Shown piece after piece: positions 24,601 through 37,300 of a stretch of 64,000 nucleotides of DNA (position 1 is its first letter; the number at the start of each line of letters is the position of its first letter). Position numbers and translations under genes: made by a program. The notes under the pieces are model-generated. The model did no database searches. It had not been told where the DNA came from and saw only the letters and a program-made list of their open reading frames with translations. This stretch comes from Girardinichthys multiradiatus (Eukaryota > Chordata > Actinopteri > Cyprinodontiformes > Goodeidae), in contig NC_061794.1 of the NCBI RefSeq assembly GCF_021462225.1, positions 17,439,784 through 17,503,783 on the forward strand, written 5' to 3'.

Positions 24601-27600
24601 TGACTTTATAAATCCTAGTAGAAATAATTGAAACTTAAAACTATGCTTTTTTTATCATTACAACTTTGCTGAGTTTACGAAGACCATATGTAATTTCCCA
24701 CTATTATTTCTCAGACCCCCCTGAAAGTCGCTCAGCTAAGTTTATTTAGTTGTAACAACCATTCCCGAAAGAAGTAAGTCTGTCATTATTATTAGATCAG
24801 AAGAGCAGCTTCTGGTTATAGATACAAATAACATTACATTTTCCGCAGTCCCCTCTCGCTTTTGTAGTTTTTCAACAGAGACTAGTCATGGTTGGAGAGG
24901 CTACATGGGTATGTCCTAAAGTCCTGTGGGAAATGTCAAAGCTGGTATGTAGCCCTTCCAATTTTGTTGGTATTTGCCTTTAAGCTCTAACCAGTATTTA
25001 TATATACAGAACACTGGAGGGCAGAAACCTCCCAAAGTGTTTATTTGTGCCTGAAAAGAGCAGGAGAGTCTCATGGCTCTTTTTTCTAAGTCATATGAAC
25101 TCTCTGAGGATGAGAATATAGATTAAAAATATATATATATATATTCGTTGTGATCTTTGCATCACTGTCCTTTGCACCAGAATAAAACCAGAAGGAGACC
25201 AGAAGTTTGCATCTCTTTAGAAAAAATAAATAAACCAGACTTTCTGTACATGTAGGCTGTACACACTCCACACACACACATACTATCTCTCACAGTCAGC
25301 CCATCAGCAGAACTCTGAACTAATAAGTTAGATTCTAAATAGGAGTGACATACATTGCTTATCAGAATATTTTGAACATTAACCCTCTGAGAAAAATATG
25401 AACATGTATTTCATATTCTGGAGGAAATATGTTTTAAATTATTGAGTTGATTGTAGGATTTTTCAAGCAATACATTTTGAAGTATGCTTTATCACATAAA
25501 ATGATCATTGTCTTAACTTTGTAGTGCTTTGAGTTTTACTTTTTTATTCAGATTAAATGATTTAATATGATGTAACTTGTTATGGTTCCACATATTACCC
25601 TCACAGCGCTCCCTCTGCAGCTTTCCCTTCTGTTACACCTGCTAGTCATTAGGTTGCCTGAGTATAAAGTTCCTGGTTCTCTGTCGTTCCTTGTCAGTTT
25701 CTCTTCTGTAGCTGCTTTGTTGTCACCTCACATCAAATCCAGTTTCCTTTTTGATTCCTCTAACTAAAGTTTTTTTTAAAGGTACCTTTGGAGTTTCAGC
25801 CTTTGCAGTGTCATTGGTTTGATTTAGAAACTTTCTGCACTACCTGCCCCTTAAGCCTTGCTGGTATTTTAGGTGTGCAGAACAGTCAACTCAACATAAT
25901 AGCTTTTAAAGACAGAATATAGCGACTAAAGGCAAGTGATCAAGGCAGGTCTTGATCATTAATACATTTTTTGTTTTAGGGGACTTGATCATTTTTCTTT
26001 GTACAATTTCTTCAAAAATATCAGATTTATAACTTTAGTAAAAATTATTTGTTGTTTTATCTGATTAATTCAATAATTCCTTTTTAATGTTTCATAACTG
26101 GATATTATAAACAACAAATAAATCAAGAAAAATAGAAATTCAGCTTTTTGGGATTTTTGTTTTTTTATGTGAAGGGAACTGGTTTTTGTAGTCGAATACA
26201 CCAGAGTTCTCACATATACAATTATCGTGTTTGCATAATAACTGTGCCATCTTTATATTTACAATCAATAATTTTATTGATTACATGGTTAAATGTCCTC
26301 ATTTAGTCAAGCCCAGCGGGATAACAAGTTTAAGGCATTTCACTTAAGGACTGCTTAATGCAAAAAAGGATTTACTGCTATGTTTGTACCTTCTGTCCAC
26401 ATGCAAACTGTTTACAAAAAACAATTCATAAAAATGTTTTTTAAAGTGGAGATCATTAAAAACTCTATTCGTACTGTACATTTATGGACTTGCACATCCC
26501 CACACTGACTTTCTGTGCTAGAAACCAAAACAACAGTGCTACAGTTTCCAAGTGTTTTTCCAGATCTGTCTGGCTTTGTTCTAACTCTATTTCTAATTAA
26601 CCTCAAATATAAGCTAAAAAAGTTAATCACTTAGAAGAAAGGGGGAAAAATGTCAAACAAAACATGAGTTCCTCTTGTGGAAGAATCTACAGCCAAGCAA
26701 AGTTTTAGCCATGCTCTCAATCCTCTTCTCTTGAATTCTGAGTTGTTCTAAGCAGTTAAAGTTGAGGTGTATCATCACCTGCTGGTGAAGCATAGCCAGC
26801 ACAGCAATTTTTTATTGGAATCTTACAAACTGTGTTTTTCTTTTACAACCGACCAAAAATTATTCTCAAAATTCAATTTGTAGAATATAGCTGTATTGGT
26901 GTGTCAGCTATCCCAGATCTAATTTGTAAAACTCAACTAAAACTTTTCATTAATTAACACACTTTGTTACACTTCAATTGCAATACATTTAGATTGTAAT
27001 TCTGACAGTGTGCATATATAGTTCTAAACATAAAGACTCTTAAAACCTGGACTCTGTCTGTAGTTATCCTCACATAAATGTTCAGAGGGTAAATTTGAGC
27101 GAAACTGAAATTTAAACATGCTGGTCATAACAGTCCGTTTCTTTTAGTTACAACTGCAGAATTTTAATTTGTTTGCATTTTTCCTCAGTTTCAGCCAGTT
27201 CCTCTGTAAAAAATGAAAATGTTGCCAACAACATAAAACCCAACTTTAATACATCTCTAGATGTTCTTGTCTGTTAAAAGCCAGCTACACAATCATGACA
27301 CATCTCAACAACACCTCAAAACAAACAGATATTTTGAAGTGTGTATTTCACTTTTACTGCTTTCCTGTTCTGAATAGTTCATCCAGAGGGGGTGTGTTAC
27401 TTTCACTGCAATGTCACCTTCTTGTTTTAGTTTGATATCTTCGTTTTATGGTTATGGATAAACTGAACATTAGGGAAGGAAATTGATATGCTCTATGACT
27501 GTCCCCAAAAGGTGAGCTATTTATTACAAAAACTTTCAGTTTCAAGCATCCAGTATACCAGGTGAGTCAGTCTTCATCCCTGAAGAGGGCAGGGTGTGAG

Positions 27601-27844
27601 AACAAGTAATGTTATTAATGGTCAGGTCTGTGTTATTTAAGTCAGAGTTGTGTGAATTCTGTAGCAGTAGTGTACATGTGTGATATAAATGCATGTGCAA
27701 GATGTGGGACTCGTGGCAGAATGTGATAATGAATGAGAAAGTTAGATAAGTTTGTATGTTGCTCTAGATGCACTCCTGTATAACAGAGCATGTATAAGTG
27801 TGTAACAGTGTGGTGGAAATCAGAATTGTCTTCTGTGTCATGAT
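21641..27844. other. Gene-poor stretch with LTR-like pieces
   Basis: No host exon recognised. Two pyrimidine-rich segments, about 22500-22790 and 25570-25790, resemble fish LTR sequence: a 'ttgcctgagtataaag' TATA-like start near 25650, and 'aactaaaactttcagcgtag' followed by 'gtctgcattttg' near 22700-22755. I cannot define ends or target duplications. A short (TA)8 run lies at 25130-25145. Confidence 0.35.
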
Positions 27845-28088
27845 TAGGGATGGGTACCTTTAACGTTTGAACCGATACCCGGTACCTGAGAATCGATACC
27901 AGTACTCAGTGGTACTTGTTTTTGGTACTTTTGCGTGTGTTTATGTGATAATAAATGCTAATTTGTTTAATTGTAAAATCTAAAAAAAAATTTTATTTAA
28001 CATATTTATTTCTCTATATATCAAACAACATCCAGGTGTTTGTATTGTAACGTCTCAGTTTAAACATGAAAACCCTTTAATGCACAAA

Positions 28089-28345
28089 TTAAAACCCAGC
28101 CATTTTGCTGGCTGCAGACAACGAGTCGCTAATGGATGCAGGCGTACTAATGATGCCGAATGCAGGAGTTGACAAAAATTGCTCCTCTGCCTTGAGAAAA
28201 ATCTTGTGTTTAACCAGGTGCTTCCTCAGATTAGTAGTATTCCCGCCGCTGGTCTTGCACGTCGCATCACAAATATTGCAGCACGCGTAATCTGCATCAC
28301 ATTTTGAAATGTATAGCCATATTTCGGGCACTTTCTATCAGCCAT
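28089..28345 (-). pseudogene. hAT transposase N-terminus with BED zinc finger
   Basis: Minus-strand reading shows a BED-type finger: C-C-N-I-C-D, then T-C-K-T-S-G-G-N-T-T-N-L-R-K-H-L-V-K-H, with the C2H2 ligands and the usual L-x-x-H-L-x-x-x-H ending. The likely original ATG is at 28343-28345, inside the LINE target duplication, and is one base out of frame with the finger. The frame ends at 28089 with no catalytic RNase H-like domain. In an intact hAT element this finger binds the transposon ends or subterminal repeats. Here it is a dead remnant. Confidence 0.75.
28334..28345. repeat. Left target-site duplication of the L1-like LINE
   Basis: TCTATCAGCCAT, identical to 31443-31454. Confidence 0.9.
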
Positions 28346-28740
28346 CCTTTTTTTTTCTATTACAAAGCATGTACATCAAAATACAGATGAACATATAGAT
28401 GAATGTCAAGGCTTGAGGGAGGCAAGAGAACAAAGATTACAAACAGAAAAAGGGGAAATAAAACAAAGTTTGGCAGACTACATTATAAATTCAGTACAAA
28501 TTGATATAGTCTTTAAGGCTTTTTCATTGGTAAAGTACTTTAAAGAAGACAAATATGAAGGTGCACAGTCAAAGAAAGTATTAAATCTGGGTTTTAGCTT
28601 GGAAAAATGTACAGCTGTGGATGTGAAATTTTGCTATTATTAAGTTTATAACAAAGACTTTCTTATTTGGGATGTTCAAACAGAAAAAAACACATAATAT
28701 AGTTTTAAAGTTAAACGGTATGTCCAATTCAAATTTTCTT

Positions 28741-31400
28741 CTAACATACAAAAATATATCTTTCCAAAACATTTTGGTATAAATCCCAGAAAAGATGAGT
28801 GATAGTTTTCTCAGGGTTGTGGCAGAATGAACACAATGGGTCTACATTAGGGCGATATCTAAATATTTGACTATTAACAAGATAACATTTATGCATAATC
28901 TTCAGAGACACTTCTGGAATCTTATTAGTTATGCAGTATTTTTTCTGTAATAACCAAACATTTTTCCAACAAGTATCACTAAAAATATTATCCCAGAAAA
29001 ATGTAGAAGCTGGTTTACTTATATGGTCTCCTATTATTAGTTCTCTAATACATTTATTATTGGTTTTTCTACTTAAGAATGGGTCAGAGTTGCCAATGAA
29101 TAATTGTTCTTTTAAGTAATTATTATGGTGTTGAACAGAGGTTGACATTAACATTTTCACCCCGGAAAGAATAGCATCAAACACGATTGCAAATTCTTTA
29201 GGCAGTACAGGAAAGTTATATGTGGTCAGAAATTCATTATAAGAGTAAGTATTACCTTTTTTGTTGAAAAGTTGAAGTACACAAACAATACCTACGTTAT
29301 AACATTTTTAAAGAAAAATAGATTTGTGTTTAAACCAGATGTCAAATTCCAGCATAACAAGTTTGTGGAAACGGCAAAGTTTAACTGGGATTTTTTTCAA
29401 TACTGTAATTACATCTCAAAAGAAAAGATAAACCACCTAAAGCTTCAAATACATGTGTTGAGACGAAGTTCCATTGAGGGTTTGGATTCAGATACCTTTT
29501 GATCCACTTAATTTTAAAGCAGGAATTCAGAGTTTTAAATCCACCAGAGCACAATTTATTTATCATTAAATTTTTCTGGATAAGATGAACCTTTTAATAT
29601 TCCTAAATTTGAGCTGATCTCACTGGAAACCTCAAGTGCGGAACTAGCATATACCAGACTGGAAAGACCTTCAGCTTTAGAAAGTAATATAATGCCAGGA
29701 ATGGATAAATCTCTCTGTACCCACATGTAAAATGTCTTCTGGACTAAAGCAATAAGGGGGTCGAAATTTTCACTTGATCTTTGGTATTCTTCTTTTATGA
29801 TACAAATACCAAGATATTTAACTTTATGTTTTATTGGATTTCCTGAAATGGAGCTTAGACAAAATTTCAACTTGGAAGACTCACCTCTGCTTCAGGCTCC
29901 GTCTAACTACTCCACCACGTTCTGCGCTCCAACCAATCAGCTTCTGGTCTACATTCCTCCTCACTCAATCATCCCTCCAGGCTTCGCTTAAAAGACTTTC
30001 TTACGCAGAATCTCCTGCTCTTCAGCTGAGCTTCAACCCTCCTCCAGCCCATCTCAACCATCAGGCCTCAGGCTCCTTCCAACTCCCTTATCTCTTCCAC
30101 TCCACCACCAATATCAGGATCCCGGGGGGGAAGACTTCTCTAATTCTATCCCTAAGGTGTTCATTCAAACTCATGTCATTATCCGCATCCATGTCTTCCA
30201 CTGAGGTCCGAGCGCAAAAGAAAACAAACGTTACCTAATGAACTTCTCTAATTGCCATCTCTGTGTTTCTCTCATTTGTGAGTCTTTTCGGGTTGAAATT
30301 TCTGTCATATGGCAGGTTTTGATTGGAAGCAATTCACATTTAGAGAGATTAAATTTGAGACCAGAGGCTGAAGAAAAATCATTGAGCAGTTTAATGGCAT
30401 ACTCTATTTGAGTGTAGTCTTTCAAAAAAAGAAAAGGGTTGTGTCACCGGCCAGTTGGCTGAAACACCCATTAAACAGCAGTTCTTTATGAAATGTGATA
30501 ATATTTGCATAGGTAAAAGGAACAAAAACAGTGAGATCAGACAACGTTGAACATTAAATCTACGAGTTGTCCCATGGGACAGTTTAACCAAACTATCACC
30601 TAATGCATATAGTATTGACTTTTTAAACTGCTCACCAAAGCCAAAGAGGTTTAGCACTTTAAACAGAAAATCATGCTCCAGTGAATCAAAAGCTTTACAG
30701 AAGTCAAGAAAGAGAATAAAATTATTTTCTGATATTAAGTCAGAGTAGTCTAATAGGTCTAATACAAGCCTTATATTATCAAGATTCTCCAATAACATCA
30801 GTACAGTACAGTTTTTAATTTATTAGCCAGACATAGTGCAAAGATTTTACAATCATTATTTAGTAATGTGATAGGTAATTGTCTAAAATCAATACATCTT
30901 TTTGTGGTTTAGGGATTAGTGTAATTAGACCTTGACCTAATGTGGATGGTAGTTGTTCTTTCTGTATACTTTGTGTAAAAACATTCAATAGAAAGTGAAC
31001 AAGTTCAGCTGAGAATAACTGATAAAATTCAGTTAGCACATCAGTGCCTGGAGATTTGTTTATGTTTTTCAATAGCACCCAAATTTATTTAAGAGTTATA
31101 TGCAAATCACAAATTGACCTTTTGACTTATCCAATTGTTTTTATATCACCAAGATTCTTAAAAAATCATCTATTTGAGTAAGTGGACTATTTGAGGTATA
31201 TAGCATTTTATAACTAGCATTATCTACAATAGTACCATTTGAAGAGAGTCTGTTTATACCGTTTTTATTTTATCTTTGTTTTCCCAGTTTAAAAAAGTAA
31301 CTAGAATTCTGCTCACCCTCCTCTGACCATTTCACTCTTGATCGTACAAACGCATCTTTAGTTTTATTTATGTATAATTCATCTAGTTTAAGTTGTAAAG
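28741..31400 (-). pseudogene. L1-like reverse transcriptase fragments
   Basis: In transcription order (high to low coordinates): a block near 31300 with W-S-E-E-G-E-Q-N-S-S-Y-F-F; reverse transcriptase fingers at 31078-30860 (N-K-S-P-G-T-D, L-I-T-L-I-P-K-P-Q-K-D); palm at about 30730 (F-L-D-F-C-K-A-F-D-S); further palm/thumb at 30425-30310 (S-G-L-K-F-N-L-S-K-C-E); H-K-V-K-Y-L-G-I near 29830; and the C-terminal zinc-knuckle block C-S-F-C-H-N-P-E-K-T-I-T-H-L-F-W near 28810. These are spread over several frames with stops and cannot make protein. The style is that of fish L1/Tx1-type elements. Confidence 0.85.
29868..30295. mobile_element. MITE-like insertion inside the LINE
   Basis: The L1 coding homology is interrupted here. 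The 428-bp insert has inverted ends matching CAACYYGRAARGACTCAC and is flanked by AAATTT on both sides (29862-29867 and 30296-30301), read as a 6-bp target duplication. The minus strand inside carries a short open block (30132-30215) almost the same as 4099-4183. No transposase is present. Family unknown to me. Confidence 0.65.
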
Positions 31401-31442
31401 ACAGGAGTTCAGGTTACTGTAGTTCAGATGTGGTTTTCTGGC

Positions 31443-31454
31443 TCTATCAGCCAT
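31443..31454. repeat. Right target-site duplication of the L1-like LINE
   Basis: TCTATCAGCCAT, identical to 28334-28345. Confidence 0.9.
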
Positions 31455-31614
31455 GTTTTGGAAAATCAGCCACTTGTCCACTCCGTCAGTGTCACAATGA
31501 TGCTTTTACGTGCCAAAACATAGTACCGTGTGATTTTATGTGAATCGGTACTCGGTAGTACCGACAGGATTCGGTCGGGACCTATAAAAGTACCAAATTT
31601 GGTACCCATTCCTA

Positions 31615-33780
31615 GTTATATGTATTTTTCCATAACTACAATGTCTCATTTCTTGTTTTTATATCAAAGTATCAACTGACAATCCGGGAGTAGAATTTCA
31701 GTGCTCCACGAGTGTCTGCCAGTGAATTAACCAGATAAAAAGTAATGCCATTATTTATAATTTTAGTTTGAAGCATCTAGCTTCCTGAGGTGAATAAAAC
31801 ATGAGCATAGTGTGCTGTGATAAAAGATGTTACTATAGTTACATTGCTGTATTACTTGAGACGTGTTTGCGTTGATTCTTCGGCAATGGTGCACACACGC
31901 GGTATACATGATGTGTGAGACCAGTGGTGATCATGTGCCCTAAAAATCAGCTGGCTGGCTGGTTTCTGTGGTAATCAAGTTATGTGCGCTACAGTGTTAA
32001 ATGGGTAGAAAGGTGATGTCAGAGGGTTATGCTCCTATGGCCTCATGTCACCATCTCCATTAAAATGTGTTGCTGCTAATATGCAATACTGGAGTGGCAT
32101 CTCACTGGATGTTACTCCAACCAATCACATAGAGCATTTCTAAACTTTAACTTAATACAAATGAGAGCACATTATTGGCATATCTTAACAATAGGTATTA
32201 ATTTAGTCATTAGCCAAAATGTATTTGACTCTAAAAACAACTTTTTGATAAAAATGTGATTTATTGAAATGAATTCATAACAAATCCCAAATTCAATCAC
32301 AAATTGGAGTGTCTATGATAAAAATTAAAGACTTCTACATGCTTTGCAAGTGGAAAAAACCTGAAAAATCACCAGTGTATTAAGTACTTCCTCTCTGCAC
32401 TGTATATACAGACACACAGGGCTCTGTAGTAATAGTTATCTATTATATATAAGCTTATGTGTTAGATGTGTTAGAAAGAGGGACATTTTTACTAATTATT
32501 TTAATCACAATATATATATTGTAATCTTAAAGCACATTTTAAAAAGACATTATTTTATTACTTAATATTAAAGGATATAAAAAAAACTTGTGCAAAAATG
32601 AAAAACCATTTTTTAAACAAATGTCTAGGAAAATATGTTTTTAAACCCATGTTTTCTTGAGAAAAGGAAAAAAAAAAGTTAAATGTGTCAGTCTTTATAA
32701 ATAAATTTTTTTATTGTTTTAAATTGACATCATCAAATACAGAATAAAAAAGTAGTCAAAAATATTTTGGATTTCATCCAGTAGTAAAAAAATACCTTTT
32801 TGTATTTGTTAAAACTGAAAATGTATATAGTGAATTCAGATATAAGGAAAACTACTGTCAGCTGCCTTTCACCTTATTATTTAAAGTAAAAACAGAAAAG
32901 TCTATTTTAGCAGTAATATCACACATAATAAAAAATATGCAGGCTACAGTTTTGGAAATTTAAGTATCTTTCAGTGATCTTTTAGATTCTCCTTTAATTT
33001 TAGTTCAGAACCCATCAACAACAAGCATAACATAAAATGAATCTATTTAACCCATTTCAAAGCATTATGAGGAAGTGTTGGTTTTCTGCTTTTTGCTGTA
33101 GTCATTAGATTTGTCTCTGAAACGTATCTGATTAAAGCAAATTTTTGAAAGCTTTTTAATAGTCTGGAGTAGCGTGCATGCCCAAACTGACACTGCTGGT
33201 AAATCTAATGGTAATTTGATTTTGGATTTATTTTGAACATGAGCTCACTAGTTAGCAAATACCCCCTGCAGGAAATTTCATATTGCTTAGTGAATAGTAG
33301 GTTTTTGTAATGTCTAAACATTGTTTAAATAAGAATATCAGCCTCTTTTTTATTATTCCAAGACAATTTTAAATAGTTTGACCTTTCCATCCAATTGAAA
33401 TACAGCTCTGTGGAAGTCTGCATGTCAGTCAATGTGTAAATTACAAAATAAAAAGATTATGTGGTCAAGTACTTTCATGCTTTTGAACCTAAACACTATA
33501 AATCATTTAGAAATAAGTTATTTAAAAAAACACAGTAACACTCAATGTTTGTCTCGTCTTCTGTCCACTAACTGCTGGGACTCTCTTCACCTGCCATGTA
33601 ACCCTAAATGGGACCAAGTGTGTACAGGAAATAAATGGATCCATGATCAATTTGTCTTATGAATGAGAGGAGAGCTAGGTAAGTTAGGACTTTCTGCATG
33701 GCTTCAAGTCCTCTGTATAGCCAAAGCTCAGTTTATCCCCTGCTTACAGTGTTTCAAACCTGCGCCCATCACTGATAAGT
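31615..33780. other. Non-coding stretch downstream of the NLR gene
   Basis: Very AT-rich, no exon recognised. It should contain the 3' untranslated region of the NLR gene near 33780 and below. 'aataaa' motifs on the minus strand are too common here to choose a polyadenylation site. Confidence 0.45.
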
Positions 33781-34304
33781 TTAAAGGTCACTCAAAGTTA
33801 TGGAGCCTTTCTGAAACCAGAAGGCTGGAAAAAGCTCTGCTGTGAATTTTGCTTTGAAGGTATGAATCAGGCTCCGCCCCTCTGATGACACACTGTAGTA
33901 ACTCAGAGTTCCTCCATCCCAGTCAAGAAACACACCTATTTTTTCACAAGGAGGGACATCAATTTTTATTGATGTCCTTTCATGTATGGCAGTGTATCCA
34001 GTCTTGTAGCAGAGCAGATTCCAGGACCAATGATTGCATCCCAGTCCACCATCACTGTTCCAGGTCCTGCCCACATCTTCATATGCCACAGCAATCCCCA
34101 CCTTGCCTTTCCATTCCACTTCCCAGTAGCAAAGTCCTTCCAGGCCTTCATTACAGAATATCTGGCTCCTCTTGAACCTTCTTTCACTCCAAGTTCGCGT
34201 GGGTACCTCCTCCACATTACTTGTAGTTTTTGCTTTTTTGTTTTCTTCAAGCAAAACAAGCCGTCTGCTAGCTGTGTTTTCATCAAATGTAAGATCTACA
34301 CCGT
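33781..34304 (-). CDS. NLR terminal exon: B30.2 (PRY-SPRY)
   Basis: The last coding exon, 524 bp, ends with a stop at 33781-33783. The acceptor 'tttcag' lies at 34305-34310, and the first two bases complete a Tyr codon begun in the previous exon. PRY comes first (V-D-L-T-F-D-E-N-T-A, R-R-L-V-L-L-E-E-N). SPRY follows with the hallmark motifs: L-C-Y-W-E-V-E-W, V-G-I-A-V-A-Y, W-S-W-N-L, and V-F-L-D-W-D-G-G-T-L-S-Y-Y-S-V near the end, then F-P-A-F-W. All core motifs are present and uninterrupted. B30.2 domains recognise protein or other ligands through variable loops; in fish NLRs this exon is optional. The start is set by the splice site, not by the internal Met. Confidence 0.92.
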
Positions 34305-37300
34305 CTGAAACACAAGAACATGTTTTTGTATATTCTAAGGTAATTGAAGAGCAAAGGGGTCAAATAGAAAAAATAGATTAAGATTTGTGAAATTTCAAAC
34401 ACTGACATAGTTTTAGAACATGTACTGTCTGAGCCACATTATAAAAAATTATATTAAATGATGTATTTGATTATCATTCCCAATTAGCTACCCCCGATAT
34501 AGGCGATAAGGAAATTCTAATCTTCATTTTCAGATAACTATGTTTCACCGCGTAAAATTAAAAGATAAAAGTGCTGGGAAAAAAAACTCACATTTATTCC
34601 AACCAGGTTTTAACCGATGTTTTCCTCCATGGTCAAAGCTGTACACAATAAGACAAATAACATGCAGGTCTGTTTATTTCATATTGGAAAACTGTTTGGA
34701 AAGGCTTTACATTTTGTTCCTTTCTTATTTTGTAAGAAGGATCATGGTAGTGAGGGAGCTGAAAAGAATAGATCTGCAAAAGTATATCCTTCTATCTTAT
34801 TTAGCACACAGAGCATCTATTTAGTATAAGTCAACAGTTCTTAAACTAGAATTTCAGCCAAGCAATGCAAGAAAAACTGGGATCCTCTGATTGCTGTTAA
34901 AATAGCTCTGGTCAGACATGATGCATTATATTCTCATTTATTAACTCACCACACTTTCTCAAGCTTCTTGTCTGGATTCTCAACTATTGCAGAGAGAACG
35001 CTCATCCCATTTTCTCCAGGGTGATTGTAAGTCAGATCCAAGAGCTTAAGAGAGGAGACTCTATTGGACTCAATAGCTTTGGCCAGAGAAGAGCAGCCGT
35101 TGTCTGTCACCTGACATCCGGCCAACCTTCAGAAACACACAAACAATTTTGAATTACAAGGACAGCACAATAAAATTAGAATTATGGGAAAAAATTCAAT
35201 ATTTTTTGTCAATCATTTTAGAAACGTATATAGATTTATTACACAGAGTGAAATATTTCAAGGCTTTATTATTTCTAATTTTGATGCTTATGGCTTAAAA
35301 AATAAAAATCAAGATTCAGTGTCTTAGAAAATTTGAATATTACACAAGATAAATAAAAAAGGATTTTTAAAATAAAATGGCAGGCTTCTGAAAAGTATGT
35401 TCATTTATCCGCACTTAATACATGGTTGGGGCTCCTTTTGCATGAATTACAGCGTAAATGTGCTGTGGCATAGAGGCAATCAGCCTGTGGTTCTCCTGAG
35501 GTGTAATGGAAGTCCAGGTTGCCTCAATAGTGGCCTTCAGGTCATCTGGTGTCTCTCATCTTCCTCTTGACAATCCTCCATAGATTCTCTATGGGGTTCA
35601 CCTCAAGCCAGTTTGCTGGCCAATCAAGCACAGTACCACCATATTCACTGAACCATCTTTTGGTACCTTGCAGTGTGGGCAGGTGCCAAGTCCTGGTAGG
35701 AAATGAAGTCAGCATCTCCATAAAACTTCATAAAGCAGAACGAGCAGGAAGTGCTCTAATGTTTCCTAGTAGATGGCTGCATTGACCGTGGACTTCAGAG
35801 AACACAGTGGACCAACACTGGCAGATTATATACCCCAAACCCAGACTGTGAAAACTTCAAGCTGAACTTCAAGCAACGTGGATTCTGTGTCTCTCCACAC
35901 TTCCTCCTAACTCCGGGACCTTAATTTCCAAATGAAATGCAAACTTTACATTTATCTAAAGAGAGGACTGAGCAACAGTCCAGTTATTTTTCTGACTCCA
36001 GCTTATGTCCATTCCATTAAGTCCAAATCTCTTAAGGCCGCGCTGCATTGATGCAATTATTCATGCAAAAGGAGGCCCAACTAAGTATTAGTATTAGTAG
36101 TAATTAGATGTTAAGCCACTTAACTCTGACATATTTATTGTGAAGACATAGAAAGCCTTAACTCTTGGGACAAACTGGTTTATAAACTCAAAATTTGTGT
36201 AATACTTACAATAATTATTACAATTAATTGCAATACTGTGATTAATTTGTTACTTTCCAATCAGGAAAGCTAATGTGAACTTACTTAAGAATTTCAAGTT
36301 TACAGTTTATGTTTTTCAGCCCATCAGCAAGCTGCATCACTCCAGCATCCAGCAGATCATTATGGCTGAGGTCCAACTCTGTGAGATTTGAGGATGGATA
36401 GCTGAGCACTGATGATGTCAGACCATGGCAAGATTCTTCAGTGAGCTCACACCAGCTCAGCCTGTAAAAAAGATCCATAATAAAGCTATATTGTAATCTA
36501 GAAAAGTAATCAAAACTTAATTTGACTAACCCACATCGTTGTAAAATGCCTTGAGATGACGTATATTGAATTGGTGCTATATAAACAAATCGAATTTAAT
36601 TGAATTGAAAATGCTAAAATGTTTAATCAGCATGACTAATGATAGCTCTACAAAAAGTGCAAAGGATGTACTGTGTGGCATTTTAAGCCTAAACAGAAAA
36701 CTGAATTGCTTAGTGTTTTTAATGATGTTGCTGTCTCTGGGAGGAAAAAAAAAACACTGTCATCAGTTCCTCCATTGCATAAGAACCTTTTGGAAAGTTC
36801 AAAAGCTTCTGAACTTGACCCAATTTTTGGAGCGACTGGGCTGTGGTGGGAGCAGGCACTTAAGATGAGAGGATCCAACAAGCCCACTTCTGCCCAACCT
36901 TGTTGATTGATGACCACTGGGTAAGAGTTCTGGACAAAACCCAAACCAAAAGCTTCCGATGGCCAGGTACTGGCTTGTGCTAATCACTGGTTATTGTTTT
37001 TGTGCTGCTCATTGTTTTTAAAACAAAATAGAAAATAATCCTAAGATGTTTCTAAGAACTTCACTTAACACAACTATCTGCAATGAGAGCTATTACCTTC
37101 TATGTTACCATTTTATGGACATAATTAGTTTCATGTTTCAGTGACGGATTTTGAGCTATGAGCATTAGAGGATGTTTGAGGTTTAGGGAGAATGATATTA
37201 GAGGGCTTAGGAGCTTGGTGTATTTTTTGAAACTTAATCAATCAGACAGGTTTTTGTATTGTTGCCTGAAATGCTCATCTCTACACCCAAGTGGGAATGC

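Larger units (their letters stand above)
28346..31442 (-). mobile_element. 5'-truncated L1-like LINE
   Basis: Inserted on the minus strand with perfect 12-bp target duplications (28334-28345 and 31443-31454). The 3' end carries a short A-run, seen as T's at 28348 onward, directly against the duplication. Only the reverse transcriptase and C-terminal parts remain; ORF1 and the endonuclease are missing, so it was truncated at insertion. A 428-bp MITE-like element is nested within it at 29868-30295. Confidence 0.88.
27845..31614 (-). mobile_element. Non-autonomous hAT-like element, split by a LINE
   Basis: The ends are inverted: TAGGGATGGGTACC at 27845 and the complement of TAGGAATGGGTACC ending at 31614. 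Inside the left part, minus strand, is a BED zinc finger typical of hAT transposases. The rest of the transposase is absent, so before it was interrupted the element was only about 660 bp (27845-28345 plus 31455-31614). The 8-bp flanks (27837-27844 and 31615-31622) agree at only about half their positions, so the target duplication is eroded or misplaced. Confidence 0.7.

Noticed and set aside
27837..31622. 8-bp target duplication for the hAT-like element
   Set aside because: The flanks gtcatgat and gttatatg agree at only about half the positions, so I do not claim a duplication.
1..33780. Host gene exons in the first half of the window
   Set aside because: I found no conserved domain with splice sites; all long coding matches belong to mobile elements.
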